Positions 7,411 to 15,986 are shown, counted from the stretch's first letter. The stretch: DNA of 32,082 nt from Cellvibrionales bacterium (GCA_024645065.1 JAHEGP010000005.1:1-32082); one strand, 5' to 3'. Notes: generated from the letters alone by a model not told the origin. A program made the numbers and translations.

Positions 7411-7500
7411 CCTGTTGTAGACCACCCTGTTGTAGACCACCCTGTTGTAGACCACCCTGTTGTAGACCACCCTGTTGTAGACCACCCTGTCGCAGGCCCC
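7411..7500. repeat. 15-bp tandem repeat array (5 exact units plus a decayed one)
   Basis: The unit CCTGTTGTAGACCAC is repeated five times without a single change from 7411 to 7485, followed by a diverged sixth unit at 7486-7500 (CCTGTCGCAGGCCCC). The unit length is a multiple of three, so five of the six frames stay open across it. Plus-strand reading would give VVDHP repeats. Exact identity between units suggests recent expansion by slippage. The array lies about 150 bp before the rnb promoter candidate. Confidence 0.9.
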
Positions 7501-7649
7501 AACTACCCGGCGGGACTCAAGCTCGGTGCCTTTTACGCAGAAGCATAACAAGTTCCCGGGCCATCCGACAATGGCGACTGTCGAAATTTTTTACACTATG
7601 CAACTAACGATCGAGCCCCGCAATTACCGGGACATTTGCCATCAATACC

Positions 7650-7677
7650 TTGGCGACCAGACGGAATCTGCTAAAAT
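7650..7677 (+). promoter_or_regulatory. rnb: candidate sigma70 promoter for rnb
   Basis: TTGGCG at 7650-7655, a 16-base spacer and TAAAAT at 7672-7677 lie 37 bases before the rnb start codon. The boxes match four and five of six consensus positions. Confidence 0.45.
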
Positions 7678-7713
7678 GCCCTCTCCCCCTCCCATCACAC
7701 CTATCCGAAAATC

Positions 7714-9651
7714 ATGTTAAACACCGAATCACTGGCACAACTGCAGCAATTGAAAGCTGATATCAAACAGGAACAGCGACGATTTACCGGTCTGGTAACG
7801 TCTTCCCAGGGCACCTTTGGCTTTGTTCGCGCTGATGCAGGCCAGCAACACTTTCTGCCGCCCCAGGAAATGCAGAAAGTGTTTCCCGGCGACAGGATAG
7901 AGTTCCAACTCAAAACCGATGATCGCGAGCGCGAATATGCCGCGGTGGAAAAACTGCTGGAGTCACCGCTCAAGGTGTTTTGCGGCAAGTGCATCCAGCA
8001 CGGCAAGGCCTGGTTCGTTGACATGGACCTGCCAAGGCTCAGCCGCAAGCTGTTTCTGCCGCCGTCCCAGCGCAATGGCATCAAGCCGGGAGACTGGCTG
8101 CAGTGCCAGGTATCCCGCCACCCCGTCAAGGACGGCAAGGGACAGGCATCGGTGAGGAAAAATCTCGGCCAGGATAGCGTCGCCGACTTTCCCAGTCGCT
8201 ACGCCAGCATTAATTTTCAGTTGTCACAGGCGAGCAATGCGATAACAGAAATCAGCGCAAAAATTGCGGAGCAGCTCACGCAGCGCCCTGAGCAAAGAGC
8301 GCTGCCGCTGGTCAGTATTGATCCTCCCGGGGCCGGAGACATCGATGATGCACTGAGTGCTGAAAAAACCGACGCCGGCTGGGAAGTAACGATAGCGATT
8401 GCCGACCCCGCCAGCGTGATTGATGTAGGTTCCAAAACCGGCATAGCGGCGCTGCAGCGGGCGGCGACCGCCTATCTGCCGCATCGACATTCGCCGATGC
8501 TGCCGTGTGAGCTATCCCACGATCAGCTATCGCTGCTGGCCTCACAATCGCGTCTCGCCGTACTCTGCCAGCTGAGCGTCGCATCCAGCGGCGAGGTTAC
8601 CGCTGCCCGGTTTGCCAACGCCGCCATCAACAGTCGCGCCCAGCTGAGTTACGCGGAGCTGGAGCACTACCTGCAGGAACAGCAGTTTCCGGAAACCCTC
8701 GACACCGATATCCAACAAAGCCTGTTGAACCTGGACCAGGCAACCCGGCAAATGCAGCAATGGCGCCGCGAGCATTACCTGTTGGTGGACGATCGCCCCG
8801 AGTTTCATATGAACCTCGCCAGTGACGGCCGCATTGAGGGCTTTACGCCCGTCACCAAAGGCGCCGCCAACCGCCTGGTCGAGGAATGCATGGTGGCGAC
8901 AAACCTGGCCGCCGCCCGGGAATTGCGCGATGCCGGCGGCCTTTACAAAGTGCACGCCGGCTTTCGACCGGAAAAGCTGAAAGACGCCGCCAGCATATTA
9001 CAGGAGTCCGGTTTCACAGAACTGGAGCAAGCTGAAGACCTGAATTCACTGCAGACCTATCGCAGCGCCATCAGCTGGCTGGGGGCCAGCAAGGAACACC
9101 AGCACCACAAGAATATCCTCAGCCGCTTTTTGCAACGCACCGCGCTGTCCAGCCAGCCAGGACCCCACCTGGGCATGGGAGTCGAGGCGTATCTTGGCTT
9201 TACCTCACCATTGCGCCGCTACAGCGATCTGTTCAATCACGCCCAGCTGCAACGCAAACTGGCCGGCCAGCCACCCCTGGCCCTGGAATCAGCCACATTG
9301 CAACAGCTTGAAGCCTCCCTTGGAGCTTTGCGCTCTGCCAGTTACTGGGCTGAGCAGTGGCTGAAATGCGACTATCTGCAGCGCCAGCCGGCGATCCCCA
9401 TGACGGGTCGGGTGGTTCAGGCCAACCCTTTTGGCCTGGTCGTGCGACTTGATGACAGTGGCATTGAAGGCATCCTGGAGAAGCGAGCCCTGCCTGGCAA
9501 ACCCAGGTTCAGCCCGACAAAATTGCGCTTCAGCAGCGAAGACCAGCACTTTGGCCTGGACGACCGGCTGACCGTCGAAATCAGCAGTATCCAACGCGAC
9601 AAGCGACAGATACTGTTCAAGCTGCCTGAAAAAGCGGGGGACGAGAGCTGA
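7714..9651 (+). CDS. rnb: exoribonuclease II (RNase II)
   Basis: RNase II degrades single-stranded RNA processively from the 3' end to 5' mononucleotides and is a main mRNA decay enzyme. The 645-residue length nearly equals the E. coli enzyme (644). Two N-terminal cold-shock-like domains come first (about 20-90 with FGFVRADAGQQHFLPP, then about 90-150). The RNB catalytic domain starts near 185 with SIDPPGAGDIDDAL. Its metal-binding aspartates D203, D209, D211 and D212 match D201, D207, D209 and D210 of E. coli. The later signature GMGVEAYLGFTSPLRRYSDL is present. A C-terminal S1 domain (about 560-640, VVQANPFGLVVRL) completes the order. The start ATG lacks a strong ribosome site, but the N-terminus (LAQLQQLK) resembles E. 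coli RNase II. It is monocistronic. Confidence 0.95.
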   Translation: MLNTESLAQLQQLKADIKQEQRRFTGLVTSSQGTFGFVRADAGQQHFLPPQEMQKVFPGDRIEFQLKTDDREREYAAVEKLLESPLKVFCGKCIQHGKAWFVDMDLPRLSRKLFLPPSQRNGIKPGDWLQCQVSRHPVKDGKGQASVRKNLGQDSVADFPSRYASINFQLSQASNAITEISAKIAEQLTQRPEQRALPLVSIDPPGAGDIDDALSAEKTDAGWEVTIAIADPASVIDVGSKTGIAALQRAATAYLPHRHSPMLPCELSHDQLSLLASQSRLAVLCQLSVASSGEVTAARFANAAINSRAQLSYAELEHYLQEQQFPETLDTDIQQSLLNLDQATRQMQQWRREHYLLVDDRPEFHMNLASDGRIEGFTPVTKGAANRLVEECMVATNLAAARELRDAGGLYKVHAGFRPEKLKDAASILQESGFTELEQAEDLNSLQTYRSAISWLGASKEHQHHKNILSRFLQRTALSSQPGPHLGMGVEAYLGFTSPLRRYSDLFNHAQLQRKLAGQPPLALESATLQQLEASLGALRSASYWAEQWLKCDYLQRQPAIPMTGRVVQANPFGLVVRLDDSGIEGILEKRALPGKPRFSPTKLRFSSEDQHFGLDDRLTVEISSIQRDKRQILFKLPEKAGDES

Positions 9652-9953
9652 ATCTCAAGCACTATCGGAGAAGCTTTCTCCCCCAACGGCGATAACTTTT
9701 ACCGCGAACAATCACACTTGCCGCCAGTTAAATTGGCATGCAGTTTTGCAACTTTTATTTCTTTGGTCTGGCAATCCCCTGAAATCCGTAAAGTCACTTG
9801 CAGCGCCCCCTGGAATCATCCAACGCTCGCTGGCAGTTGTTCGAGATGAAACCGCTCGCAGCGAGGCCGTGCCGAGTTACAGGATGGACTACCCGTCAGC
9901 GGACTGTCCCGGCCACCGCGCCCAGCGACGCCGATAGGCTCAGGCACTTGCCG
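9652..9953. other. convergent intergenic region after rnb
   Basis: A 302-bp gap between the converging rnb and zinc-ribbon genes. Near its left end is a small hairpin, GGAGAA (9667-9672), loop GCT, TTCTCC (9676-9681). It may mark the rnb transcript end but has no following T-run. The rest shows no gene, tRNA or repeat that I can support. Confidence 0.4.
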
Positions 9954-10409
9954 CTAGCCACTGGCGGCTCGCTGACTGCGCAGCCCTTGTACCCTGGCCC
10001 TGCGTTCCAGGCGCTTGAGGTGCAGCCGCATATCCATTTTGCAGTGGGCGCACTCTGTGGCTAGTGGCTGGCCGTGCCCACAGCGGGGGCATACCAGTTC
10101 GCCCCCGGGCAAGTGCGCAGGTGGCGTGGCGGGGGCCTCCGGGGCGCTGTCGCTTGCTGCCGGCGCTTCGCCGTCGGAGTCCGGCTGCAACAGAATTTCT
10201 GCACCCAGTCGCTCCAGCAGCGCCTGATACTTGCCCGCCTCGGCTTGACCAAGACCGCGCTTGAGCGTAATCAGCCGACCGGAAAACAATTGCTCCAAAC
10301 CGCCGGCGTCCAGCTTGAGTAACTGACCAAGCTTCTGTCGAACCACGTCGACCTGGTGACCGCCGAGCGCCTCACCCCTGAACAGTAGTTTGTAGTGTGT
10401 CGGCACCAT
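9954..10409 (-). CDS. small protein with a C-terminal zinc ribbon
   Basis: A 151-residue soluble protein. The N-terminal part (MVPTHYKLLFRGEALGGHQV, then a conserved-looking LFSGRLITLKRGL) resembles a short module found at the start of several uncharacterised gammaproteobacterial proteins. A low-complexity Ala/Pro linker follows at about 83-103. Then comes a zinc-ribbon pattern, CPRCGHGQPLATECAHC (about 107-123), and a basic arginine-rich tail. I start at ATG 10409, with GGGAT seven bases upstream; a GTG at 10433 could add eight residues. No named family is recalled. Nucleic-acid or protein binding through the zinc ribbon is a reasonable guess only. Confidence 0.65.
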   Translation of the reverse strand: MVPTHYKLLFRGEALGGHQVDVVRQKLGQLLKLDAGGLEQLFSGRLITLKRGLGQAEAGKYQALLERLGAEILLQPDSDGEAPAASDSAPEAPATPPAHLPGGELVCPRCGHGQPLATECAHCKMDMRLHLKRLERRARVQGLRSQRAASG

Positions 10410-10723
10410 AGATATCCCGCCCTTCCCAGCCACTCACATGTCGCACTCGTTTAGTACCAGGAGCCTGGGTCGAACCAGCCCCTGGCAGCAAGTGTAGGTC
10501 ACATCGATACCGCAGCCAGAACGCGGTAGTGAAAACACCAACCAGTGCGCATACCCCGGGGGTGCTTTTTTCTGTGCCATGCTGACTGCGCTGCAACACC
10601 TTGACCGACTCACCAGAAGGGAGACAGCAGCCAGATCAAGGCTTTACCGTCGGATGGACAGCGCAGGGGCAGTCCGTTTGACCCGGGCGATATGATCTTG
10701 AACAGCAGGTTTTCGAGACTGTT
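10410..10723. other. 314-bp intergenic region between two minus-strand genes
   Basis: A long imperfect hairpin at 10457-10485 (CCAGGAGCCTGG, loop GTCGAA, CCAGCCCCTGG) lies about 48 bp upstream of the zinc-ribbon gene start and could affect its leader or promoter. A short GC-rich dyad followed by six T at 10566-10571 is on the plus strand and has no gene to serve. No supported coding or RNA gene. Confidence 0.4.
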
Positions 10724-11194
10724 TTAGCGCTGACGCTTGACCCTGTCGAACGCTCGCTGCTTTTCTTGCAGGTCGGCTTCGGCCCGTTCCAGGCGCTCGA
10801 TCCAGGCGGCATTGGGCCGCGCTCCGCCGGTCGCCGAACCCACCGTGTCGCCCTCGTGGATTTCCCGGGCACGCACCACAGTGCGCTCGGCCTGCTCCAG
10901 CTCGGCCCTGGCCTGGTCATAACGCTGTTGCCAGTCATTCTGCTGGGCGCGGCGCCGATTTTCCCGCTCGCGATCAGCCGCTTCCTGTTCACGCATCTGC
11001 TGCTCTATGTTGTCGCTCGGCATCACGTTGAGATTATCGTCCCCAACTTCGATCTCGCTGGTGCGGCTGGGGTCGGCAGGCGGCGAATCACTGTAAGTGA
11101 CATTCCCTTTCTCATCGACACTTTTATAGAGTGTGGTAGCACCAATGCCAAGGCTGATTGAGGCCGCTACCAGAGCTGACAATAGTCGATTCAT
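10724..11194 (-). CDS. secreted DUF4124 protein with coiled coil
   Basis: A 156-residue exported protein. The signal peptide (MNRLLSALVAASISLGIGA, about 1-19) leads into a DUF4124 domain with its typical LYKSVDEKGNVTYSDSPP motif (about 22-39). The rest is strongly charged and Glu/Arg/Gln-rich, predicted coiled coil: about 64-105 (QQMREQEAADRERENRRRAQ and onward) and again about 130-156. DUF4124 proteins are common periplasmic or envelope proteins of gammaproteobacteria without a settled function. Start at ATG 11194 is supported by AGGGAG, 10 bases upstream. No operon partner on the same strand is close. Confidence 0.82.
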   Translation of the reverse strand: MNRLLSALVAASISLGIGATTLYKSVDEKGNVTYSDSPPADPSRTSEIEVGDDNLNVMPSDNIEQQMREQEAADRERENRRRAQQNDWQQRYDQARAELEQAERTVVRAREIHEGDTVGSATGGARPNAAWIERLERAEADLQEKQRAFDRVKRQR

Positions 11195-11223
11195 CGGAGG
11201 TAACTCCCTTATGGATTGGTTTG

Positions 11224-11229
11224 ATTATA
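11224..11229 (-). promoter_or_regulatory. candidate -10 box for the DUF4124 gene
   Basis: On the minus strand a perfect TATAAT sits 29 bases before the DUF4124 start codon. No good -35 box lies at 16-18 bases upstream; TTGTCA is present but only 12 bases away. Weak evidence alone. Confidence 0.3.
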
Positions 11230-11402
11230 GGACGAAAAACCTGACAATTGGCCAGTGACATAAGCCGGACTTCACCTGCCCCGGGTTAGAGCTGAGAACC
11301 AGGCCGTAAGCCGAGATACTATTCGCACCCAGAGGGAGCCAGCCGAGGCGCGGCAGGATTTATCGCAGCAACGCCTGCCAGGGGATGCTGCACACAAACT
11401 AT

Positions 11403-11430
11403 TTGCTCCTGACTCGCTAAACGATATACA
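11403..11430 (+). promoter_or_regulatory. ypfJ: candidate sigma70 promoter for ypfJ
   Basis: TTGCTC (11403-11408), a 16-base spacer and TATACA (11425-11430) lie 34 bases before the ypfJ start codon, leaving room for the AGGGAGG ribosome site. Confidence 0.35.
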
Positions 11431-11464
11431 TTAAACCCTCACAGCGGTGCAGAGGGAGGCCACC

Positions 11465-12316
11465 ATGCGTTGGCAAGGCGGAAGGCGCAGCAGGAATATT
11501 GAAGACCGACGTGGCAGCGGGGCCGGTCGAACAGCCACCGGCGGCGGTCTTGGTCTGCTGGTCCTGGTGCTACTGGGCCTGGTTTTTGGATTCAATCCAC
11601 TCACTTTATTTCAGGATGGCGGCCCTGGCGCGCCCAGTCTGGGTGGGCAATCCGCCCCGCGCCCGCCGGGGGAAGAGCAACTCACCGACTTCGTTGCAGT
11701 GGTGCTGGCCGACACCGAAGACACCTGGGGCCAGTTGTTCCAGTCTGCCGGAAAACGCTACCCGCCACCCACACTGGTACTGTTTAGCGGTATGACCCAA
11801 TCCGCCTGCGGCAATGCGCAGGCTTCTACGGGTCCGTTTTACTGCCCGGCCGACCAGAAACTCTATATCGACCTGCAGTTCTACCAGGAAATGAAAACCC
11901 GCTATGGGGCCCCAGGAGACTTCGCCCAGGCTTACGTGATTGCCCACGAGGTGGGGCATCACGTGCAAACCATGCTGGGTATTTCACAACAGGTCGTGCA
12001 GGCCCAGCAACGCGTGAGCAAGGTCGATGCCAATCAATTACAGGTGCGAATGGAATTGCAGGCAGACTGTTACGCCGGCATCTGGGCTCACCATGCAAAT
12101 CGTGCCCGCCATATACTGGAGCAAGGCGACGTGGCCGAGGGGCTCAACGCGGCTGCAGCCATTGGGGATGATCGCATGCAACAGCGCTCCAGGGGCTATG
12201 TCGTTCCCGAATCCTTTACCCACGGCAGCTCCCAACAGCGGGTTAATTGGTTCAATCGCGGTTTGCAAACCGGCTCGATGCAGCAGTGTGATACGTTTAA
12301 TGCCAATCCACTGTAA
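11465..12316 (+). CDS. ypfJ: YpfJ-type neutral zinc metallopeptidase
   Basis: A 283-residue member of the YpfJ/KPN_02809 zinc metallopeptidase family. The N-terminus MRWQGGRRSRNIEDRRG is the family's typical opening. It is followed by one membrane helix at about 27-43 (GLGLLVLVLLGLVFGF), which puts the catalytic domain outside the cytoplasm. The zinc site HEVGH is at 161-165 (VIAHEVGHHVQ), and MELQADCYAGIWAHH holds the expected downstream acidic ligand. Other family segments are CPADQKLYIDLQFY and the RVNWFNRG ending. Natural substrates are not established for the family. The ATG at 11465 is chosen because AGGGAGG precedes it by six bases. Confidence 0.93.
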   Translation: MRWQGGRRSRNIEDRRGSGAGRTATGGGLGLLVLVLLGLVFGFNPLTLFQDGGPGAPSLGGQSAPRPPGEEQLTDFVAVVLADTEDTWGQLFQSAGKRYPPPTLVLFSGMTQSACGNAQASTGPFYCPADQKLYIDLQFYQEMKTRYGAPGDFAQAYVIAHEVGHHVQTMLGISQQVVQAQQRVSKVDANQLQVRMELQADCYAGIWAHHANRARHILEQGDVAEGLNAAAAIGDDRMQQRSRGYVVPESFTHGSSQQRVNWFNRGLQTGSMQQCDTFNANPL

Positions 12317-12379
12317 GCAGTTGAATCGCTGTTTGTCGTGACCTGGGGGAAGCAGCACACCGGTACGCAAGTCACCTGA

Positions 12380-13861
12380 ATGGATAACTCTACTCTCAAG
12401 CTGACGCCTGGAGACACAGGTACCAACGGCAAGGTAATGGAACGCTACTCGGCGCAGCATCTGCGCGATAAGCGATTCCAACCCACTGTGCCTTTCTGGC
12501 TGGAGTTTACGCTGGAGGGTGTTACAGAGCGCTGGCGGTGTATCGCCGTATTGCGTCATTTTCCCGGCAAGCGCCTGGTATTACAGCTGCAGCACGAAGA
12601 CTCGATCGTACTGTGTAAACTGTTTTTCGAGGGGCGCGACTATCACCGTGAATTGCGCGGCTGCAGCTACCTTGAGACAGCCGGCATTACCACCCCCGCA
12701 GTTCAACGCCACGGTGTCCTGGCCCGGGGCGGCAGCCTTATCCAATACCAGTTTATTGCGGGGCAAAACCTGGAGCAAATCAATATCGAACAGGCGTTGA
12801 CTCCTGACTCGACGATACTGCAATCCGCGGTGGTAGCCCTGGCAGAGATGCATCGCCACGGCTTGCGCCAAACCGATATTCACCTCGGCAATTTTCTCTA
12901 TCACCAGGATGCGATCTACGTGGTCGACACGGCCGCCATCCGGCGCAGTCGCGCACCCCTCAACGAGCGGTCCGCGATTACCAGTTTCGCGGATCTGGTA
13001 GGGCAGTTCAAACCGGGTCAGTTGGACGATCTTCAACCCCTTATTGCTGCCTACCAGGCGCACAGCCCCCATATCAGCCTGGCGCCGGAGGCGTTGGCTA
13101 GCGCCGTCCTGAAAAAGCGCGCATCGCGCTGGCGTCACTATCGCCGCAAACTCACACGGGTTTGCACCGAATTCAATTGCCAGCAAACCTTCAAGCGTTT
13201 CAGCGTTTGGCGGCGCGAGCTGGAAAGCCCCCCCCTGCTCAGGGTGTTGCACGACCTCGACCGCAGCCTGGAGCAGGGGAGTTATTTAAAGCAGGGTAAT
13301 ACCGCGACCGTTGCCCGCGCCAAAATCGATGGGCAAGCGCGAGTTATCAAACGTTACAATATCAAGAGCCGACGCCACCTGCTGAGCCGCTGCTGGCGCC
13401 CAACCCGGGGTTGGCGATCGTGGCACAACGCCCACTACCTGCTGTTCAATGGTCTGCAAACGCCACAGCCGGTTGCCCTCGTCGAGGAGCGCTGGGGGCC
13501 ATTACGAGGCCGGGCGTTTTTCCTCTGCGACTACGTCGCCGGGGATTCCCTGAAATCGGTATTGCAGACTGCCGACCCTGAGCAACGGCAAAAACTGGTG
13601 AATGACTTTGCCAGCATCGTGAATCGCTATTACCATGCCGGCATCAGCCACGGTGATATGAAAGCCGATAATTTTATCGTCACCCCGACACACATAACGA
13701 TAATCGACCTCGACCCAATGCAGTACCATCACGGCAAATCTGCGCTGCAAACAGCCCTCAGAAAAGACATACGTCGCTTTCTCGAAAACTTCAGCGGCGT
13801 CCAGGGCGAGGCAATTGCCAAAGAGCTGCTCGGGCGACTTCCGCAGGTATTAAGGCCCTGA
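12380..13861 (+). CDS. tandem LPS-kinase-like (WaaP/Kdo kinase type) protein
   Basis: A 493-residue protein with two protein-kinase-fold halves of the type found in lipopolysaccharide core kinases. In half one, K80 lies in VLCKLFFEG, the catalytic loop is TDIHLGNFL (D166, N171) and the metal aspartate is D183 in YVVDTAAI. In half two, K324 lies in RVIKRYN, the catalytic loop is HGDMKADNF (D426, N431) and the metal aspartate is D443 in IIDLDPM. Key residues are therefore kept in both halves. The ends are cytoplasmic, with no signal peptide. The glycosyltransferase gene starts four bases after its stop, so the pair is probably co-translated and acts on a surface glycan or glycolipid. The first ATG has a poor ribosome site; ATG 12437, with AAGG just before it, is an alternative. 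Confidence 0.8.
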   Translation: MDNSTLKLTPGDTGTNGKVMERYSAQHLRDKRFQPTVPFWLEFTLEGVTERWRCIAVLRHFPGKRLVLQLQHEDSIVLCKLFFEGRDYHRELRGCSYLETAGITTPAVQRHGVLARGGSLIQYQFIAGQNLEQINIEQALTPDSTILQSAVVALAEMHRHGLRQTDIHLGNFLYHQDAIYVVDTAAIRRSRAPLNERSAITSFADLVGQFKPGQLDDLQPLIAAYQAHSPHISLAPEALASAVLKKRASRWRHYRRKLTRVCTEFNCQQTFKRFSVWRRELESPPLLRVLHDLDRSLEQGSYLKQGNTATVARAKIDGQARVIKRYNIKSRRHLLSRCWRPTRGWRSWHNAHYLLFNGLQTPQPVALVEERWGPLRGRAFFLCDYVAGDSLKSVLQTADPEQRQKLVNDFASIVNRYYHAGISHGDMKADNFIVTPTHITIIDLDPMQYHHGKSALQTALRKDIRRFLENFSGVQGEAIAKELLGRLPQVLRP

Positions 13862-13864
13862 CCC

Positions 13865-14827
13865 ATGCGAATCCTGCTACTAGTACAACAAAAGCAACGC
13901 ATCATCCTCGACCGATTCTACGACTCCATCGTGCGCCACAGTGACGACTGCGAACTGCGCCAGCTCAGCTCGGAGCAACAGGCCGATCTGCGCAGCTATT
14001 TCGCGGATCTGGATACCGCCAGTTACGACCGGATTATTTTGTTTCTGCGCTTTAAGAAGGAGATTCGCCAGCGCCGCTTTATCCGTACCCTGCCCAAGCT
14101 CGTCATTCTCGAACATGACGCCTATCAAAATTACGCCCAGGGAAAGTACCATGGTGAGTTTTCCAGGCATTACCGCGCCCTGCCCTGGGCCAGAATCCTC
14201 TGTTCCGGGTACGTGCTGGCCGAACGGCTACGTGATGAGGGCTTTGATGCGGTGTTTGTTGGAAAGGGCTACGACCAGCAACTGCTGGCCAACCGACACC
14301 AACCAAGGGATATCGAAACGGGTTTTCTCGGCTCGCTGGAAAGCAGGATCTATACGCGCCGAAAGGCATTACTCGAACAGCTCGCAAGCCGGGAGAATCT
14401 ACTGATTAGGCGTACTCAGTCGGGTGAAGAGTATGCCGAAACACTGAATCGCATTCGCTATTTTGTTAGCGCCGATGTCGGCATGGGCGAATATATGATC
14501 AAAAACTTTGAGGCCATGGCATGCGGTTGCGTGGTGCTGGCCTGGAACCAGGGAGAGGTGGAGAATGCCGGCCTGGGCTTGCGCGACATGGAAAATATCG
14601 TGCTGTATGAAAGCCTGGAGGAATTGCAGCAAAAACTCCGGCAACTGCGCGCCAGTCCGCAGCTTGCCGACAGCATTGCCGCAGCCGGACAAGCGCTGGT
14701 TGAACAGCATTACAGCTGGGAAAAGCTGGGAGCAAGGGTCGTCGAGGTACTGAAACCGCCGCTGCGGCAAAAGATCAGTCGCACCTCCTTCGGGATCAAG
14801 CGCCTCACATGGGCACCCCCGAATTAA
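13865..14827 (+). CDS. GT-B-type glycosyltransferase
   Basis: A 320-residue protein with a two-Rossmann GT-B look. The N-terminal half (MRILLLVQQKQRIILDRFYD) is followed by a C-terminal half with the nucleotide-sugar binding motif MIKNFEAMACGCVVLAW (about 211-227), typical of GT4/GT1-like enzymes. A C-terminal helix (QHYSWEKLGARVVEVL) is also typical. Donor and acceptor cannot be told. It starts four bases after the tandem kinase stop, and the ybdL start follows five bases after its own stop. The kinase link suggests work on an LPS core or other envelope glycan. The N-terminal domain is shorter and more divergent than in standard GT4 proteins. Confidence 0.8.
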   Translation: MRILLLVQQKQRIILDRFYDSIVRHSDDCELRQLSSEQQADLRSYFADLDTASYDRIILFLRFKKEIRQRRFIRTLPKLVILEHDAYQNYAQGKYHGEFSRHYRALPWARILCSGYVLAERLRDEGFDAVFVGKGYDQQLLANRHQPRDIETGFLGSLESRIYTRRKALLEQLASRENLLIRRTQSGEEYAETLNRIRYFVSADVGMGEYMIKNFEAMACGCVVLAWNQGEVENAGLGLRDMENIVLYESLEELQQKLRQLRASPQLADSIAAAGQALVEQHYSWEKLGARVVEVLKPPLRQKISRTSFGIKRLTWAPPN

Positions 14828-14831
14828 TCCC

Positions 14832-15986
14832 GTGAACACGCCATCGATCAGCAGCAAACTCCCCGAGGTCGGCACCACGATTTTTACCGAGATGTCGTTG
14901 CTGGCACAAACCCACAACGCCATTAACCTGTCCCAGGGCTTTCCTGACTTCAATCCGCCACAGGGCTTGATCGACAGGCTCAGCTACCATATCAACCAGG
15001 GACATAACCAGTATGCCCCGATGAGTGGCCTGCCGGCCCTGCGCCAGCAACTGGCCACCAAACTCGACCGCTGGTACCAACGCCAGGTTGACCATGACCA
15101 GGAAATCACCGTGGTGCCCGGCGCCACGGCAGCGCTGTTCTGCGCCATCCACGCGGTAGTCAGACCCGGCGACGAGGTAATCGTATTCGACCCCAGCTAC
15201 GACAGTTACGACCCGGCGATCACCCTGGCGGGAGGACGCTGCGTTCACCTGCCGCTGCAGGCCCCTAACTACACCATAGACTGGCAACGAACCGCCGATG
15301 CGATCACCAGCCGCACCCGACTGCTCATTATCAATTCGCCCCACAACCCCAGCGGTACTGTGCTGACATCTGAGGATCTGCTCACCCTGCAGAGGCTGTT
15401 GCGCGATACCGAGGTGCTGGTGCTGTCCGATGAAGTCTACGAGCACCTGGTGTTCGACGGGCGCCGACATGCCAGCGTCTTGCAGTTCGACGAGCTGTTT
15501 GCACGCAGCTTCGCCGTATTTTCGTTTGGCAAAACCTATCACGCCACCGGTTGGAAGACCGGCTACTGCGTGGCGCCCGGGCCATTGATGAGCGAGTTTC
15601 GCAAGGTACATCAGTACCTCACTTTTGTCGCTGTGACACCTATCCAGTGCGCCCTGGCCGATTTCATGGCATCGGACCCGCACTACCTGTCAGAGCTGGC
15701 CGGCTTCTACCAGCAAAAGCGGGACTATTTCTGTACCGGCCTCGCCGCCAGCCGATTTGGCTTTACACCGGCTCAGGGTACCTTTTTTCAACTCGCCGAT
15801 TACAGCGCGATCAGCGATCTTGATGAACGCGCTTTTTGTCACTACCTCACCACCGAGGTGGGTGTTGCCGCCATTCCCCTGCAGCCTTTTTACCGGCAGC
15901 CGGCGCCCGGCTCCCAGCTGCGCTTTTGCTTCGCTAAAAGTGACCACACCTTGCAACGGGCGTTGGACAAACTATGCAGACTTTAA
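14832..15986 (+). CDS. ybdL: methionine/aromatic aminotransferase YbdL
   Basis: A PLP-dependent class I/II aminotransferase of 384 residues, co-linear with E. coli YbdL along its whole length (for example TTIFTEMSLLAQTHNAINLS and NQYAPMSGLPALR). The PLP lysine is K234 in SFGKTYHATGWK; supporting residues are N172 (HNPSG) and D200 (LSDEVYEH). YbdL prefers methionine and also takes aromatic amino acids and glutamine, transferring the amino group to a keto acid. The start is GTG with almost no Shine-Dalgarno, five bases after the glycosyltransferase stop, so translation is probably coupled; similarity to YbdL begins right there. Its 3' end overlaps yafV by 13 bases, and the two enzymes fit one keto-acid salvage route. 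Confidence 0.93.
   Translation: MNTPSISSKLPEVGTTIFTEMSLLAQTHNAINLSQGFPDFNPPQGLIDRLSYHINQGHNQYAPMSGLPALRQQLATKLDRWYQRQVDHDQEITVVPGATAALFCAIHAVVRPGDEVIVFDPSYDSYDPAITLAGGRCVHLPLQAPNYTIDWQRTADAITSRTRLLIINSPHNPSGTVLTSEDLLTLQRLLRDTEVLVLSDEVYEHLVFDGRRHASVLQFDELFARSFAVFSFGKTYHATGWKTGYCVAPGPLMSEFRKVHQYLTFVAVTPIQCALADFMASDPHYLSELAGFYQQKRDYFCTGLAASRFGFTPAQGTFFQLADYSAISDLDERAFCHYLTTEVGVAAIPLQPFYRQPAPGSQLRFCFAKSDHTLQRALDKLCRL

Larger units (their letters stand above)
7261..7713. other. 453-bp divergent intergenic region smrA / rnb
   Basis: This gap holds the smrA upstream region, a 15-bp tandem repeat array (7411-7500) and a good rnb promoter candidate (7650-7677). Open frames run through the repeat array on both strands, but none has a ribosome site or recognisable sequence outside the repeat. 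No tRNA fold was found. Confidence 0.5.

Noticed and set aside
7411..7500. Possible CRISPR-like array
   Set aside because: Units are directly adjacent with no spacers and are only 15 bp long.
7273..7548. Open frame on the plus strand with VVDHP repeats
   Set aside because: No ribosome site or recognisable sequence outside the 15-bp repeats; the repeat keeps five frames open by its length alone.
10457..10485. tRNA-like piece, minus strand GGTTCGACCC
   Set aside because: The sequence recalls a T-loop, but stem pairing is wrong and no acceptor, D or anticodon arms can be drawn.
10547..10571. GC-rich dyad followed by six T as intrinsic terminator
   Set aside because: The stem is broken by a bulge, and no plus-strand gene ends upstream within several hundred bases.
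12581..13252. 223-codon antisense frame inside the tandem kinase gene
   Set aside because: A shadow of the real gene; the protein shows no domain and the sense frame has clear kinase motifs.
14805..15683. 292-codon antisense frame across ybdL
   Set aside because: ybdL is unmistakable on the plus strand; the antisense product has no recognisable motif.
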